This document shows, piece by piece, positions 31,832 through 41,443 of a stretch of DNA of 64,000 nucleotides; position 1 is the first letter of the stretch, and each line of letters opens with the position of its first letter. Position numbers and translations under genes: made by a program. This stretch comes from Paraeggerthella hominis (GTDB lineage: Bacteria; Actinomycetota; Coriobacteriia; Coriobacteriales; Eggerthellaceae): assembly GCF_021044775.1 (NCBI RefSeq), contig NZ_JAJNOQ010000001.1, positions 186,001 through 250,000 on the forward strand. The letters are read 5' to 3'. The notes under the pieces are model-generated. The model did not search any database, was not told where the DNA came from, and saw only the letters and a program-made list of their open reading frames with translations.

Positions 31832-32759
31832 CTTCGCTCCCTCCGAGAAGAAGATACATTTCAGCCATACGGGTGAGTATTCCGGCGTAGACCTGGTCGA
31901 GGATGACCGAGCGGTTCGGATGGTCGGCCATGTAGCTGTCAAGCTCGACGCCGCGGTTGATGGGGCCGGGGTGGCAGATGAGCGCATCGGGCCTCATCAG
32001 ATGCTCGCGCTCGCGGGTCAGGCCGAACAGCTGGTTGTACTCGCGCAGGCTGGGATACGGCGCGCCCTCCAGGCGTTCGCGCTGGATGCGCAGCATGTAC
32101 ACCACGTCCAGGGTGGGCAGCGCCTCGTCGAGGTTCGTGGTCACATGGTCGGCACCCAGAACGTCGGGGCGGGCAGGCATGAGCGTGCGCGGCGCCACCA
32201 CGGTCACTTCGCAGCCCATGATCTTGAGCGCGGGGATCAGGCTGCCGCACACGCGGGAGTGGCCGATGTCGCCCACGATGCCCACCTTGAGGCCGTTCAG
32301 GTCGCCCTTCTTCTCCCAGATGGAGTACAGGTCCAAAAGCGCCTGGGTAGGATGCTGGTGCTTGCCGTCGCCGGCGTCGATGACGTGGGCGCCGGACACG
32401 TCGGCGATCTTGCGGGGCACGCCGGCGTGCTTGTCGCGCACGATGATCATGTCGATCTTGTAGGCGCACAGCGTTTCCACCGTGTCCACCAGGCTCTCGC
32501 CCTTCACGAGCGAGGTCGAGCTGCCGCCAAAGTTCAAGCTGTTGGCGGAAAGGCGCTTCTCGGCGATCTCGAACGAGGAGCGCGTGCGCGTGGACGGTTC
32601 GTTGAACATGTTGACCACGGTCACGCCCTTGAGCGTGGGCACCTGCTTGATACGGCGCTCGTTGACCTCTTTGAAGCGGACAGCCGTCTCCAGGACGGTC
32701 ATGATATCGTCAGCGGAATACTCCGTGATGTCGATCAGGTGCTTGTGGTTGAAGCCCAT
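31815..32759 (-). CDS. pyrB: Aspartate carbamoyltransferase catalytic subunit
   Basis: Condenses carbamoyl phosphate with aspartate. 314 residues with the carbamoyl-phosphate motif STRTRSSFE, HPTQALLDLYS and the C-terminal aspartate-binding region (MRPDALICHPGPINRGVE). Two bases separate it from the pyrR stop. No regulatory subunit PyrI is present, consistent with control by PyrR instead of allostery. Confidence 0.97.
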   Translation of the reverse strand: MGFNHKHLIDITEYSADDIMTVLETAVRFKEVNERRIKQVPTLKGVTVVNMFNEPSTRTRSSFEIAEKRLSANSLNFGGSSTSLVKGESLVDTVETLCAYKIDMIIVRDKHAGVPRKIADVSGAHVIDAGDGKHQHPTQALLDLYSIWEKKGDLNGLKVGIVGDIGHSRVCGSLIPALKIMGCEVTVVAPRTLMPARPDVLGADHVTTNLDEALPTLDVVYMLRIQRERLEGAPYPSLREYNQLFGLTREREHLMRPDALICHPGPINRGVELDSYMADHPNRSVILDQVYAGILTRMAEMYLLLGGSEDGFAA

Positions 32760-32761
32760 CT

Positions 32762-33610
<849 letters not shown>

Positions 33611-33683
33611 CCCCTTTATTCAAGATTTACGGGGAATGTATGCAAAACCAGTTCAAAAGCCTCGCTGAACTGCGCGGCGAACG

Positions 33684-33812
33684 GCGTGTGCGCAGCCGAA
33701 AAGATGCCGCACACGCACCGTTTCGCATCTTGACCGTACGGGGAAATAGGAGTAGACCGTCATCACCTCGAACTGAGGGGTTTCGCCGCCTCGAGCGCAA
33801 CGTCCCGAGGCG
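33684..33812 (+). promoter_or_regulatory. Structured 5' leader of the KimA gene
   Basis: At least two hairpins are visible: a 9-bp stem (33684-33692 with 33708-33716), and a 7-bp CGCCTCG/CGAGGCG stem (33787-33793 with 33806-33812) ending 8 nt before the GGAGGG ribosome site. A shorter CCTC/GAGG stem lies between. Bacillus kimA is controlled by a c-di-AMP riboswitch, but I could not match the conserved blocks of that riboswitch here. Confidence 0.4.
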
Positions 33813-33828
33813 AACCGGTAGGAGGGTC

Positions 33829-35715
33829 ATGTTGAACGCGAACGCGTTGAAGTATCGGCTCATCGGCGAGCCGCTCAAAAGCTCGGAGATCGAGTCGCAG
33901 AAATACGGCGTGGTATGGGGCCTGCCGGTCCTTTCGAGCGACGCGATCTCGTCGGTCGCCTACGCCTGCGAGGAAATCCTCCTGGTCTTGGTTCCCGTGC
34001 TCGCCCTGGCAAGCTACACGCCCATGCTCGGCGTGGCCGGAGCCATCATCGCGCTCCTGTTCATGCTGGTGCTGTGCTACCGCCAGGTCATCGACGCCTA
34101 TCCTCAAGGCGGCGGCGCCTACAGCGTGGCGCGCGAGAACCTGGGGCGCGTCCCGTCGCTCGTGGCGGCTTCGGGCCTCATCCTGGGCTACGTGCTCACC
34201 ATCGCCGTGAGCTCGTGCTCGGGCGCGGCGGCCGTCACGTCGGCCCTGCCCGCGGCAACCCCTTTCAAAGTCCCCCTGATCGTGGCGTTCGTCGTGCTCA
34301 TGACGATCGGGAACCTGCGCGGCCTGCGCGAGTCGTCGAAGATGTTCGGGCTGCCCACCTATTTCTTTATTGCATCGGTCCTGGTCATGATCGTGACCGG
34401 CGTGGTCAAGTCGGCCCTCGGCCTGACCACGCCGGTTCAGCAGGCGGCGGCCCTCTCCCAAACAACGGGCGACCTCACGCTGTTCCTCGTGTTGAGAGCG
34501 TTCTCTTCGGGATGCTCCGCGCTCACCGGCGTCGAGGCCATCAGCAACAGCGTGCCGAACTTCGCGGCTCCGGCGCGCCAGCACGCCAAGGCGACCTTGA
34601 ACCTGCTGGGAATCGTGGTGCTGGTCATCTTCGGCGGCGTGTGCCTGCTCGCGATGCTCTGCCAGGTCACGCCGTCTTCCGAGATGACCGTGGTGGCGCA
34701 GATCGCCACCAGCGTGTTCGGGGCGGACAGCATCATGTTCTACGTGATCCAAGCGGCCACGGCGCTCATCCTGCTTCTAGCCGCCAACACCGCCTACAAC
34801 GGCCTGCCGCAGCTCATGTCCCTGCTCTCCCTCGACGGATTCCTTCCGAAGCGCTTCGCCGACAAGGGATCGCGGCTCGTGTACACGCACGGCATCCTGT
34901 TCGCCTCGGCATTCGCCATCGTTTTGGTGCTGGCGTTCTCCGGGGACACGCACATGCTCATCCCGCTGTACGCGGCCGGCGTGTTCCTGTCGTTCACCAT
35001 CGCCCAAGGCGGCATGGTCGTCCATTGGCGGCGCAACCGCACGGGTCCCTGGCTTCGTCGCGCCAGCATCAACGGCTTCGGAGCGATTGTCACAGCAGGC
35101 GTGTTCGTCGTCATCATCACCACGAACTTCTTCGCCGGGGCATGGATCTCGCTGGTGGCCATCGGCTGCATCGTCGCCGTCATGTCAGTCATCAACAGGC
35201 ACTACCGCGACGTCAAGGAAAGCCTGGCCATCCACGACGACGAGAAGGCCCGTGCGCTTTTGCAGGTGGACATACCCCGCACCCACGTGGTCGTGCCCGC
35301 CTACTCCGTCAACCGGCCGTTCATCAAAACGCTCAACTACGCGCGAAGCCTGAGCAACGACATCGAGGTGTACCACGTGAAAGTCAGCGCGGCCGCCACG
35401 CGACGATTCAAGGCCGACTATCAAAGGCTGGGGGTCGATGCGCCGCTCGTCATCGAGAAAGCCCCCTACCGCAACGTTCAGGAAGTCCTCATCAACCACA
35501 TCGATGCACGGCTTGCGCTCCTGGAAAAGCACGAGACGCTCACCATCGTCATGCCCCAACTGGTGACGAAACCATGGCAGATGCCGCTGCACAATCAGAC
35601 CACGCTGCTTCTGGAGTCCGAGCTGATAGAGCGCCGCGACGTGGCGCTGATCACGATACCGTACCTGATATACTGCCCGCCCACGTCAGAGAGCCGCCGC
35701 ACCGACCTGCAATGA
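33829..35715 (+). CDS. kimA: KimA-type potassium importer (APC superfamily)
   Basis: 628-residue membrane protein of the APC superfamily. It aligns by eye with Bacillus subtilis KimA (YdaO): RLIGEPLKSSE start, LSSDAISSVAYACEEILL, YPQGGGAYSVARENLG, AFSSGCSALTGVEAISNSVP and a C-terminal cytoplasmic domain ending near LHNQTTLLLESE. About 12 transmembrane helices span roughly residues 35-460. KimA is a high-affinity proton-coupled K+ importer controlled by c-di-AMP; function here is inferred from this similarity. It is divergent from pyrR and overlaps the next gene tail-to-tail by 30 bp. Confidence 0.85.
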   Translation: MLNANALKYRLIGEPLKSSEIESQKYGVVWGLPVLSSDAISSVAYACEEILLVLVPVLALASYTPMLGVAGAIIALLFMLVLCYRQVIDAYPQGGGAYSVARENLGRVPSLVAASGLILGYVLTIAVSSCSGAAAVTSALPAATPFKVPLIVAFVVLMTIGNLRGLRESSKMFGLPTYFFIASVLVMIVTGVVKSALGLTTPVQQAAALSQTTGDLTLFLVLRAFSSGCSALTGVEAISNSVPNFAAPARQHAKATLNLLGIVVLVIFGGVCLLAMLCQVTPSSEMTVVAQIATSVFGADSIMFYVIQAATALILLLAANTAYNGLPQLMSLLSLDGFLPKRFADKGSRLVYTHGILFASAFAIVLVLAFSGDTHMLIPLYAAGVFLSFTIAQGGMVVHWRRNRTGPWLRRASINGFGAIVTAGVFVVIITTNFFAGAWISLVAIGCIVAVMSVINRHYRDVKESLAIHDDEKARALLQVDIPRTHVVVPAYSVNRPFIKTLNYARSLSNDIEVYHVKVSAAATRRFKADYQRLGVDAPLVIEKAPYRNVQEVLINHIDARLALLEKHETLTIVMPQLVTKPWQMPLHNQTTLLLESELIERRDVALITIPYLIYCPPTSESRRTDLQ

Positions 35716-36930
35716 CGTCGCGGCGACAAGCTCCAACATGCGCGCTCCGAGCGCATTCCACGAAAGGCGCGCCATGTCGACGGGAGCGTCCTCGCAGCGC
35801 GCGGGCTGCAGCGCTTCCTGCGCGCTGCGCTCGATGGCGCGAGCCAGCCGTTGCTCGAACGCGGGCAGGTCCTCCTGCACCGGCTCATCGACCCCAACCA
35901 TGCGAGGCGGCTGCACGTACGCTACGGGCGCGCCGGGCACCGATTCGTCCAGCCATTCCCGAATGCCGGGCAGGTCGGTGACCACCACCCGGCACCCGCA
36001 GGCAAGCGCCTCGATCACCACGAGCGGCAAGCCCTCGTAGAACGAGGGAAGCACGAACACGTGCGCCCTCTGGTACGTGCGCACCAGCTCGTCCTGATCC
36101 ACCTTGCCCGCGAACTCCACGGGAAAGCGCGCTTCCTTTGCAAGCGCGCGCATGCGCGCAAGCTCGTCCTCCGTCGAATGGCCGCCCACCAAGCGCACTG
36201 CAAGCCGACCCTTCGGCAGGGACAGAAGATCCAAGCACCGAAGCAGGCTCTCCACGCCTTTCTTCCGGCTGATCTTGCCCACGTAGGCAACCTCGGCGCG
36301 ATCGACCGTGCGAGAGTTCGGATCTTCGCGGAACACGGTGCGATCGTAGCCCGTGCCCACCACCCGAATGCGCTCGGCGGGCACGCCGTACACGTCCTCG
36401 ATCTCGCGCTTCTGCGCTTCGTGCAGCGAGAACACCAGATCGAGCGCGCGCACGGCCGACACGATGCGCTCGCGCTCCAAACCGTGGCTGCGCATCTGGC
36501 GCAGGTCGGTGGAATGGCACACCGCCGTCACCGGGCAGGGCAAGCCCGCCTCCACCGTCACCGCGGCAACCAGGTACAGGTGGTGGCAGATCACCAGGTC
36601 GGGTTCGAACGTACGCGCCACGTCGGCGATGGCGGCCGAGAACGCAGCCTCGAAGCAAGCCGTCATATCCGTCGTCATGTCGCGGTAGCGCGTGGAGGCG
36701 TACGGCATCTGGTCGCTCATGCCGCACACGGGAAACGGCAGGTCGGACGTACGATAGCGCACCGGATGAAACAAGACGCCCTCGCCAAGCGCGGGATCGT
36801 CGTCCGCGTCGACGCCCGCGATCACCGCGACTTCATGGCCGGCGGCGCGAAACGCGCGCACGGTCTGGGCCAGGTACACGCCGCTGCCCGTGCTGTCCGG
36901 CTTCTGCGCGCTGATCGTCAATATCCTCAT
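35686..36930 (-). CDS. GT4-family glycosyltransferase
   Basis: A 414-residue GT-B fold enzyme. The N-terminal half has TGSGVYLAQTVRAFRAAGHEV and HHLYLVAAV; the C-terminal half has the nucleotide-sugar region VAYVGKISRKKGVESLL, FVLPSFYEGLPLVVIEALACG and the EX7E-type glutamates (residues around 310-320). The start at MRILTIS has GGAGGAG upstream. No neighbouring biosynthesis genes indicate its acceptor. Its 3' end overlaps the convergent kimA by 30 bp. Confidence 0.85.
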   Translation of the reverse strand: MRILTISAQKPDSTGSGVYLAQTVRAFRAAGHEVAVIAGVDADDDPALGEGVLFHPVRYRTSDLPFPVCGMSDQMPYASTRYRDMTTDMTACFEAAFSAAIADVARTFEPDLVICHHLYLVAAVTVEAGLPCPVTAVCHSTDLRQMRSHGLERERIVSAVRALDLVFSLHEAQKREIEDVYGVPAERIRVVGTGYDRTVFREDPNSRTVDRAEVAYVGKISRKKGVESLLRCLDLLSLPKGRLAVRLVGGHSTEDELARMRALAKEARFPVEFAGKVDQDELVRTYQRAHVFVLPSFYEGLPLVVIEALACGCRVVVTDLPGIREWLDESVPGAPVAYVQPPRMVGVDEPVQEDLPAFEQRLARAIERSAQEALQPARCEDAPVDMARLSWNALGARMLELVAATSLQVGAAAL

Positions 36931-37143
36931 GGGCGTCTCCTCCTGTTGTCGGCTACCCATGATACTACGAGGCTTCGCGCCAGAGGAAGGCATCCGGGCA
37001 GGCGGCACTCGGCCGCAACCGCCGCAACACCGCCGAAGCTAGCGAACAAGGCGAGCCCAACGCGGTCCGACCGCGTTCACAGAGGTTGCGGAGAGCGCCG
37101 CGGCGGCGTTCCCGGAGGCTGCGACGGGCATCATAGTGGCACC

Positions 37144-37287
37144 CTGTCAAAACGGGCGAGTTTTGCGGCGGTTTTCCGCCTTTGAAGAAGCTGCCGGCTG
37201 AAGGTGCTTTGCATCGCACCTGGTCACGAGCTTGTCAGCACCTTTTATCCTGATTCGAGGATCAGCAAAACTCGCCTGTTTTGACAG
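37144..37287. repeat. 144-bp element with 23-bp terminal inverted repeats
   Basis: Arms 37144-37166 and 37265-37287 are reverse complements with one mismatch in 23 bp, and both begin CTGTCAAAAC at the outer end. The interior has further hairpins (GGCGG/CCGCC; AAGGTGC/GCACCTT). It lies in the 557-bp gap upstream of selD. No target-site duplication was seen. The rest of this gap (36931-37143 and 37288-37425) has only a small AACGCGGT/ACCGCGTT hairpin at 37060-37078. Confidence 0.75.
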
Positions 37288-37425
37288 AACGAGCGAAACC
37301 GGGACGGAGCCGGGTTCCGCGAGGCTCGCTTCCGGGTCGCGTTTCGGCGCCACGGGCGCGAATCCCACCGTCAGCCCCAGGTCGACGCTCGCCCGGCGGG
37401 TACGCGCGTCGCTGTTCGCCGCCCA

Positions 37426-37434
37426 TGCTATACT
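37426..37434 (+). promoter_or_regulatory. Candidate selD promoter, extended -10
   Basis: TGC-TATACT lies 54 bp upstream of the selD ATG; no good -35 is visible, as expected for extended -10 promoters. The selA promoter has the same TGn-TATACT form. Confidence 0.55.
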
Positions 37435-37487
37435 CGACCGAAACGCGCCGCCCGACGCGGCGGCCGATGAGCAGAAAGCGACGCATC

Positions 37488-38543
37488 ATGAGCGAAACCG
37501 AGCGCATACGCTTAACCCGCCTGACCGAAAAAGGCGGTTGAGCAGCGAAGTGGGGTCCGGGTGACCTCGAAGCCATATTGAAGGACATCGCGCCGCCGCC
37601 CGACGCCGATCTGCTGCTGGGATTCGACACGTCCGACGACGCCGCCGTGTACCGCCTCGACGACGAAACGGCCGCCGTGCTCACGCTGGATTTCTTCACG
37701 CCCGTCGTGGACGACCCTTACGAATTCGGAGCCATCGCAGCGGCGAACGCTCTTTCCGACGTGTTCGCCATGGGCGGCAAGCCCTTGACGGCGCTCAACA
37801 TCCTCGCGTTCCCTTGCAGCTTGGGCACGAACGTGGTAAGCGACGTGCTGCGCGGAGGGGCCGACAAGGTGCGCGAAGCCGGAGCGTTCGTGGTGGGCGG
37901 CCATTCCATCGAAGACGACGAGCCCAAATACGGGCTTTCGGTTTTCGGAACCGTGCATCCCGACCGCATCGTGCGCAACGGCGGGGCGCAGCCGAGCGAC
38001 GTGCTGTTCTACACCAAAACGCTGGGATCGGGCATCATGAACGCGGGCTATCGCGCCGGATTGGTCGATGAAGCGGGCATGCGGCCCGTCATTGACTCCA
38101 TGATGGAACTCAACAAGGACGCCGCTTGCGCCATGCTCCAAGCGAACGTCCACGCCGCCACCGACGTGACCGGATTCGGGTTGGCAGGGCACCTTCACGA
38201 GATGCTTGCCGCAAGCGGGGCTGCCGCCCGGCTCGACTGGAACGCGCTGCCCCTGTTCGACGGCGTGTACCAGCTGTCCTGCGACTACTGCCGACCCGGG
38301 AAGAGCTTCGGCATCATCGAGTGGGCCAGCGCGTACGTGTCTTCAGAGGGCCTGGACGACGAGGAATTCGACAACCGCATGGGCGTTCTGTGCGATCCGC
38401 AAACCTCAGGCGGCCTGCTGGTGGCCGTCAGCCCAGACGAAGCCGACGCGTTCTCGGAAGCGTTCGAGCAAAGGACGGGGCGCGCGCCCTCGCGCATCGG
38501 CTGGGTGGAAGTGGGCGAAGCGGGACGCATCAGGATGGTTTGA
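37488..38543 (+). CDS. selD: Selenide, water dikinase (SelD), itself a selenoprotein with in-frame UGA
   Basis: Makes selenophosphate from selenide and ATP, the selenium donor for Sec. The frame opens at ATG 37488 and meets TGA at 37539-37541 (codon 18), then continues uninterrupted to 38543: 351 residues including Sec18. Around the UGA the reading is EKGG-U-AAKW, which aligns with E. coli SelD GAGCGCK, placing Sec at catalytic Cys17 and Lys at the essential Lys20. LTR at 9-11 and DLEAIL at 26-31 also match. The glycine-rich loop, DDAAVY, GGHSI and DPQTSGG motifs follow. Gene callers would likely start at the TTG at 37578 and lose the active site. Confidence 0.95.
37552..37568 (+). promoter_or_regulatory. 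Bacterial SECIS-like hairpin in selD
   Basis: Ten nt after the UGA, GGGGTC (37552-37557) pairs with GACCTC (37563-37568), one G-U wobble, with a CGGGT loop. Position, 6-bp stem and guanines in the apical loop fit the bSECIS element that SelB reads just downstream of a Sec UGA. Confidence 0.75.
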
Positions 38544-38548
38544 GCGCG

Positions 38549-38581
38549 CGTCGAGCAACGTCGATCCGAAACCGCTCGACG
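38549..38581. terminator. Convergent hairpin between selD and the Se/S carrier gene
   Basis: CGTCGAGC (38549-38556) pairs with GCTCGACG (38574-38581). The stem separates convergent genes and could end both transcripts, but has no clear T-tract. Confidence 0.45.
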
Positions 38582-38584
38582 TTC

Positions 38585-38824
38585 TCAGTACAGGTAGACT
38601 TCGTGCATGCCCTCGAAAGCCAAGCCGCGCTCCCGCAGCGCGGCTTCGAGCACGTCGCGCTCTGCCGCCGGAACGCACCAGGCGATGCCGCAGCCAGCCG
38701 CTATCTCCGAAGGCACGGGAATGGCTCGACCGGGAATTCCGCCGTCGCGCGCCTGCGACTCCACGGCCAGCGCATCGCTCGAAGACGCGAACGTCGCAAC
38801 CGCCTTCGGCGTCTTGCTCCTCAT
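38585..38824 (-). CDS. DUF3343 putative Se/S carrier protein
   Basis: A 79-residue protein of the DUF3343 type (putative selenium/sulfur carrier-like). Features are FASSSDALAVE near the N-terminus, IPVPSEIAAGCGIAWCVP with the two cysteines typical of the family, and a C-terminal EGMHEVYLY. Its ATG overlaps the stop of the desulfurase gene (ATGA). Members are often found beside yedF, selD and desulfurase genes, which supports a role in moving selenium or sulfur; mechanism not established. Confidence 0.82.
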   Translation of the reverse strand: MRSKTPKAVATFASSSDALAVESQARDGGIPGRAIPVPSEIAAGCGIAWCVPAAERDVLEAALRERGLAFEGMHEVYLY

Positions 38825-39972
38825 CGACCTTCGACCTCCGCCGCTATCTCGGCCACGGCGCGAACCGCCGCGTCCACGTCGGCCTCGGTGTTGAAGGAGC
38901 TGAAGCTGAACCGCACCGCACCCTGCTCGCGCGTGCCCAATGCCTCATGCATGAGTGGCGCGCAGTGGGCGCCTGCGCGCGTGCAGATGCCGAACTCGGC
39001 GTTCAGGATGTCGCCCACCGTTGAAGAGTCGCACGCTCCCACGTTGAGCGCGACGATCCCGCACCTGCCGGCATCGCCGCCCCCGCCGTACACCCGCACG
39101 CCTGCAACGGCGCGCACGCCGCGTTCGAACCGTCGGGCAAGCTGGGTCGCTTGGGCGGCAAGCGACGCGACGCCCCGCTCCTCGATGTAGGCCAAGCCCG
39201 CCTCCAGCCCTGCGATTCCATGGGCGTTGAGCGTGCCCGCCTCCAGACGGTCGGGCATCTGAGCAGGTTGGAATCTGTCGTAGCTGCGCGCGCCCGTGCC
39301 GCCAACCTTGAACGGCCTGACCTCAACATGCGAGGCCACCGCTAGGCCGCCGGTGCCCTGCGGGCCGTACAGGCTCTTGTGCCCGGTGAACGCCGCAACG
39401 TCAATGTCGTCGCGCTCGATGTCGATGTCGAGCAAACCGGCCGTCTGGGCAACATCCGCCACCAGAAGGGCGCCGTGATCGTGACTGATGCGGGCCAATC
39501 GGGCGATGTCGTAAACGTCCCCAGTCAGGTTCGAGGCATGGGTCACCACGGCAAGCTTCGTGTCCGGGCGAAACGCGGCGTCGAAGGCGTCGTAATCGAG
39601 GGAGCCGTCCCGCCCCACGTCAACGATAGACAAGCCGCAGCCGCGCTCGTCCTGCATGCGGTACAGCGGGCGCAGCGCCGAATTGTGGGAAGCCGCGGTG
39701 GTAACCGCATGCGCGCCCGGCTCCAAAAGGCCGAGCACGGCGGCGTTAAGGGCCTCGGTGGCGTTGCAGGCGAAGGCGATCCGCGCCGGGCCCGCCGCGC
39801 CCAGAAGGCGCGCAAGGCGCTCACGGGCGCGAAAGACCGCCAACCCGGCATCGAGCGAAGCTCCATGCGCGCCCCTGCCCGCACCGCCGAACCCGTCGAT
39901 GGCGCGGGCGACCGCCTTCGCGACCTCGGGCGGCTTGCGCGCGGTCGTCGCGGCGTTGTCCAGGTAGATCAT
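38821..39972 (-). CDS. Cysteine desulfurase / selenocysteine lyase-like enzyme
   Basis: A 383-residue PLP enzyme of aminotransferase class V, the short-N-terminus family often found next to selD. It starts MIYLDNAATT, PLP-binding Lys199 lies in TGHKSLYGPQG, and the catalytic Cys is in RAGAHCAP near the C-terminus. It probably supplies selenide or sulfide from (seleno)cysteine to SelD through YedF or DUF3343; whether it prefers Sec or Cys cannot be read from sequence. Confidence 0.88.
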   Translation of the reverse strand: MIYLDNAATTARKPPEVAKAVARAIDGFGGAGRGAHGASLDAGLAVFRARERLARLLGAAGPARIAFACNATEALNAAVLGLLEPGAHAVTTAASHNSALRPLYRMQDERGCGLSIVDVGRDGSLDYDAFDAAFRPDTKLAVVTHASNLTGDVYDIARLARISHDHGALLVADVAQTAGLLDIDIERDDIDVAAFTGHKSLYGPQGTGGLAVASHVEVRPFKVGGTGARSYDRFQPAQMPDRLEAGTLNAHGIAGLEAGLAYIEERGVASLAAQATQLARRFERGVRAVAGVRVYGGGGDAGRCGIVALNVGACDSSTVGDILNAEFGICTRAGAHCAPLMHEALGTREQGAVRFSFSSFNTEADVDAAVRAVAEIAAEVEGR

Positions 39973-40000
39973 GGCGCGCTTCCTTCCTTGCCGCAGCCGA

Positions 40001-40615
40001 TTACGGCCTGATCACCGTAGCGGCAGCCGCTTGCTTCTCGACGATGGCGTACATGTTGGTAACCTCTCCCACCGCCAAACGCTCGGTCAAGCCGAAGTGC
40101 GCCAGGCAGGTCCCGCAGCTCATAACCTCGACCCCCGCGCGTTGCAGCGCGGTCAAATCCTCGAGCGAAGCCGACCCTTCGCACGCCAGCTTCACGCCCG
40201 AGTTGTACAGCAGCACCGTCGAAGGCAGCTGGTCGAGCTGCGTCAGCGCGAACACGAAGCCCTTCATGAGCACCGCGCCCAGCTCGTCGTCACCCGACCC
40301 CATGAACTCTGACGCGATGACGACCGCGCTTGCAGCCCCGGCATCGGAAACCGCAGCAGGCTCCGCCGCAAGAGCAGCTTGCGAAGCGCCCGCAGCAACC
40401 GCGCCCTTCGAAAAGGTCACCGCGAACGCCCCGTCGTCACGATCCTCGCGGTGCGCCGTGCACTTGAGGGCGCGGGCGAGCGATTCCAGGTTGTCCGCGG
40501 CCGTCGCATTGTCCACGAGGACTTCCAGCCGACCGGCGTCCATAGCCGCGAGCGCCTTTTTCGCGCGTACCACCGGCAGCGGGCACGCCTGCCCGCGCGC
40601 GTCAACTTGCTCCAA
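40001..40615 (-). CDS. yedF: Selenium metabolism protein YedF (TusA + DsrE-like domains)
   Basis: 204 residues: an N-terminal TusA/SirA-like domain with redox Cys11 in GQACPLP, and a C-terminal DsrE-like domain containing VMSCGTCLAHFGL. This fusion is the YedF form linked genomically to selD. The start is TTG at 40615, directly after the FNT stop, with AGGAG six nt upstream. Likely a sulfur/selenium relay between the desulfurase and SelD (inference from context). Confidence 0.9.
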   Translation of the reverse strand: MEQVDARGQACPLPVVRAKKALAAMDAGRLEVLVDNATAADNLESLARALKCTAHREDRDDGAFAVTFSKGAVAAGASQAALAAEPAAVSDAGAASAVVIASEFMGSGDDELGAVLMKGFVFALTQLDQLPSTVLLYNSGVKLACEGSASLEDLTALQRAGVEVMSCGTCLAHFGLTERLAVGEVTNMYAIVEKQAAAATVIRP

Positions 40616-41443
40616 TTAAGACTCCTTCTTCCGGTAAATGAACCAGTACGCCAAGCCCACCAGAACGCCGCCCGCGATGTTGCCAAGGGTAGCCGCCGAC
40701 AGGTTCGCCAGCATCCCGCCTAGCGTGACCGCGTCCGCAGCGCCGAAGCCCATGCCGTTCAGAACGAACCCCAACGGCAGCAGGAACATGTTCGCCACGC
40801 AGTGCTCGAACCCGCAGGCGATGAACGCCGACACGGGAAGAAGCACTCCCAGAACCTTATCGGCAACCGTGCGCGCCGAAAAGCCGATCCACACGGCCAA
40901 GCATACCAAGACGTTGCACAAAATGCCCTTGAAGAACAGCGTGATCCAGTCGGGCGACACCTTTCCGGCGGCGATGCTCACCATGGCTTCGCCCACCGCG
41001 CCGCCGTTCATCTGAAACACCTGCGCCATGTACACCATCCCCACGATGACGAGCGCGCCTACCAGGTTTCCGATCCACACTGTGGTCCAGTTCTTCAACG
41101 TAGCGCTCCAGCTGATCTTGCGCGAAGCCTTAGCGCAGATCAAAAGCGTGTTCCCCGTGAACAGCTCGGCGCCGCAGCACAGCACCAGAACCAAACCCAG
41201 GCAAAAGCACACGCCGCCCACCATGCGCTGCACGGCGAAGGGCATGGCGGGATCGCCCAAAAACACGCAGAAGTACAGGCCGCCGAGCGCGATGAACGCG
41301 CCCGCGAGCATCGCCGAGACGAAGCACTTGCCCAACGGCATGGCCGCCTTCGTCTTGCCAAGCGTTTCGGCCTTCAACGCCGTCTCCGCGGGAGACAGCG
41401 CGTCGGGCTTGAGAGCCCTCAAATCCTCGTTGCTCACGTTCAT
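40616..41443 (-). CDS. Formate/nitrite transporter (FNT) family channel
   Basis: A 275-residue integral membrane protein with six hydrophobic segments typical of the FNT pentameric channels (formate, nitrite, lactate or hydrosulfide). The family-characteristic AELFTGNTL and GFEHCVANMFLLPLGF are clear. It is first in an operon with yedF, the desulfurase and DUF3343. Known FNT members include a hydrosulfide channel, so transport of HS-/HSe- is a reasonable hypothesis, but formate for a Sec-formate dehydrogenase is also possible. The start at 41443 is chosen for GAAGGGG; 41476 is an alternative. Confidence 0.88.
   Translation of the reverse strand: MNVSNEDLRALKPDALSPAETALKAETLGKTKAAMPLGKCFVSAMLAGAFIALGGLYFCVFLGDPAMPFAVQRMVGGVCFCLGLVLVLCCGAELFTGNTLLICAKASRKISWSATLKNWTTVWIGNLVGALVIVGMVYMAQVFQMNGGAVGEAMVSIAAGKVSPDWITLFFKGILCNVLVCLAVWIGFSARTVADKVLGVLLPVSAFIACGFEHCVANMFLLPLGFVLNGMGFGAADAVTLGGMLANLSAATLGNIAGGVLVGLAYWFIYRKKES

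Noticed and set aside
33613..33828. c-di-AMP (ydaO) riboswitch upstream of kimA
   Set aside because: The family context fits, but I could not match the conserved riboswitch sequence blocks, so it is listed only as an unassigned structured leader.
37578..38543. Short SelD starting at TTG 37578
   Set aside because: Lacks the catalytic residue and N-terminal region; upstream homology continues in frame through the UGA.
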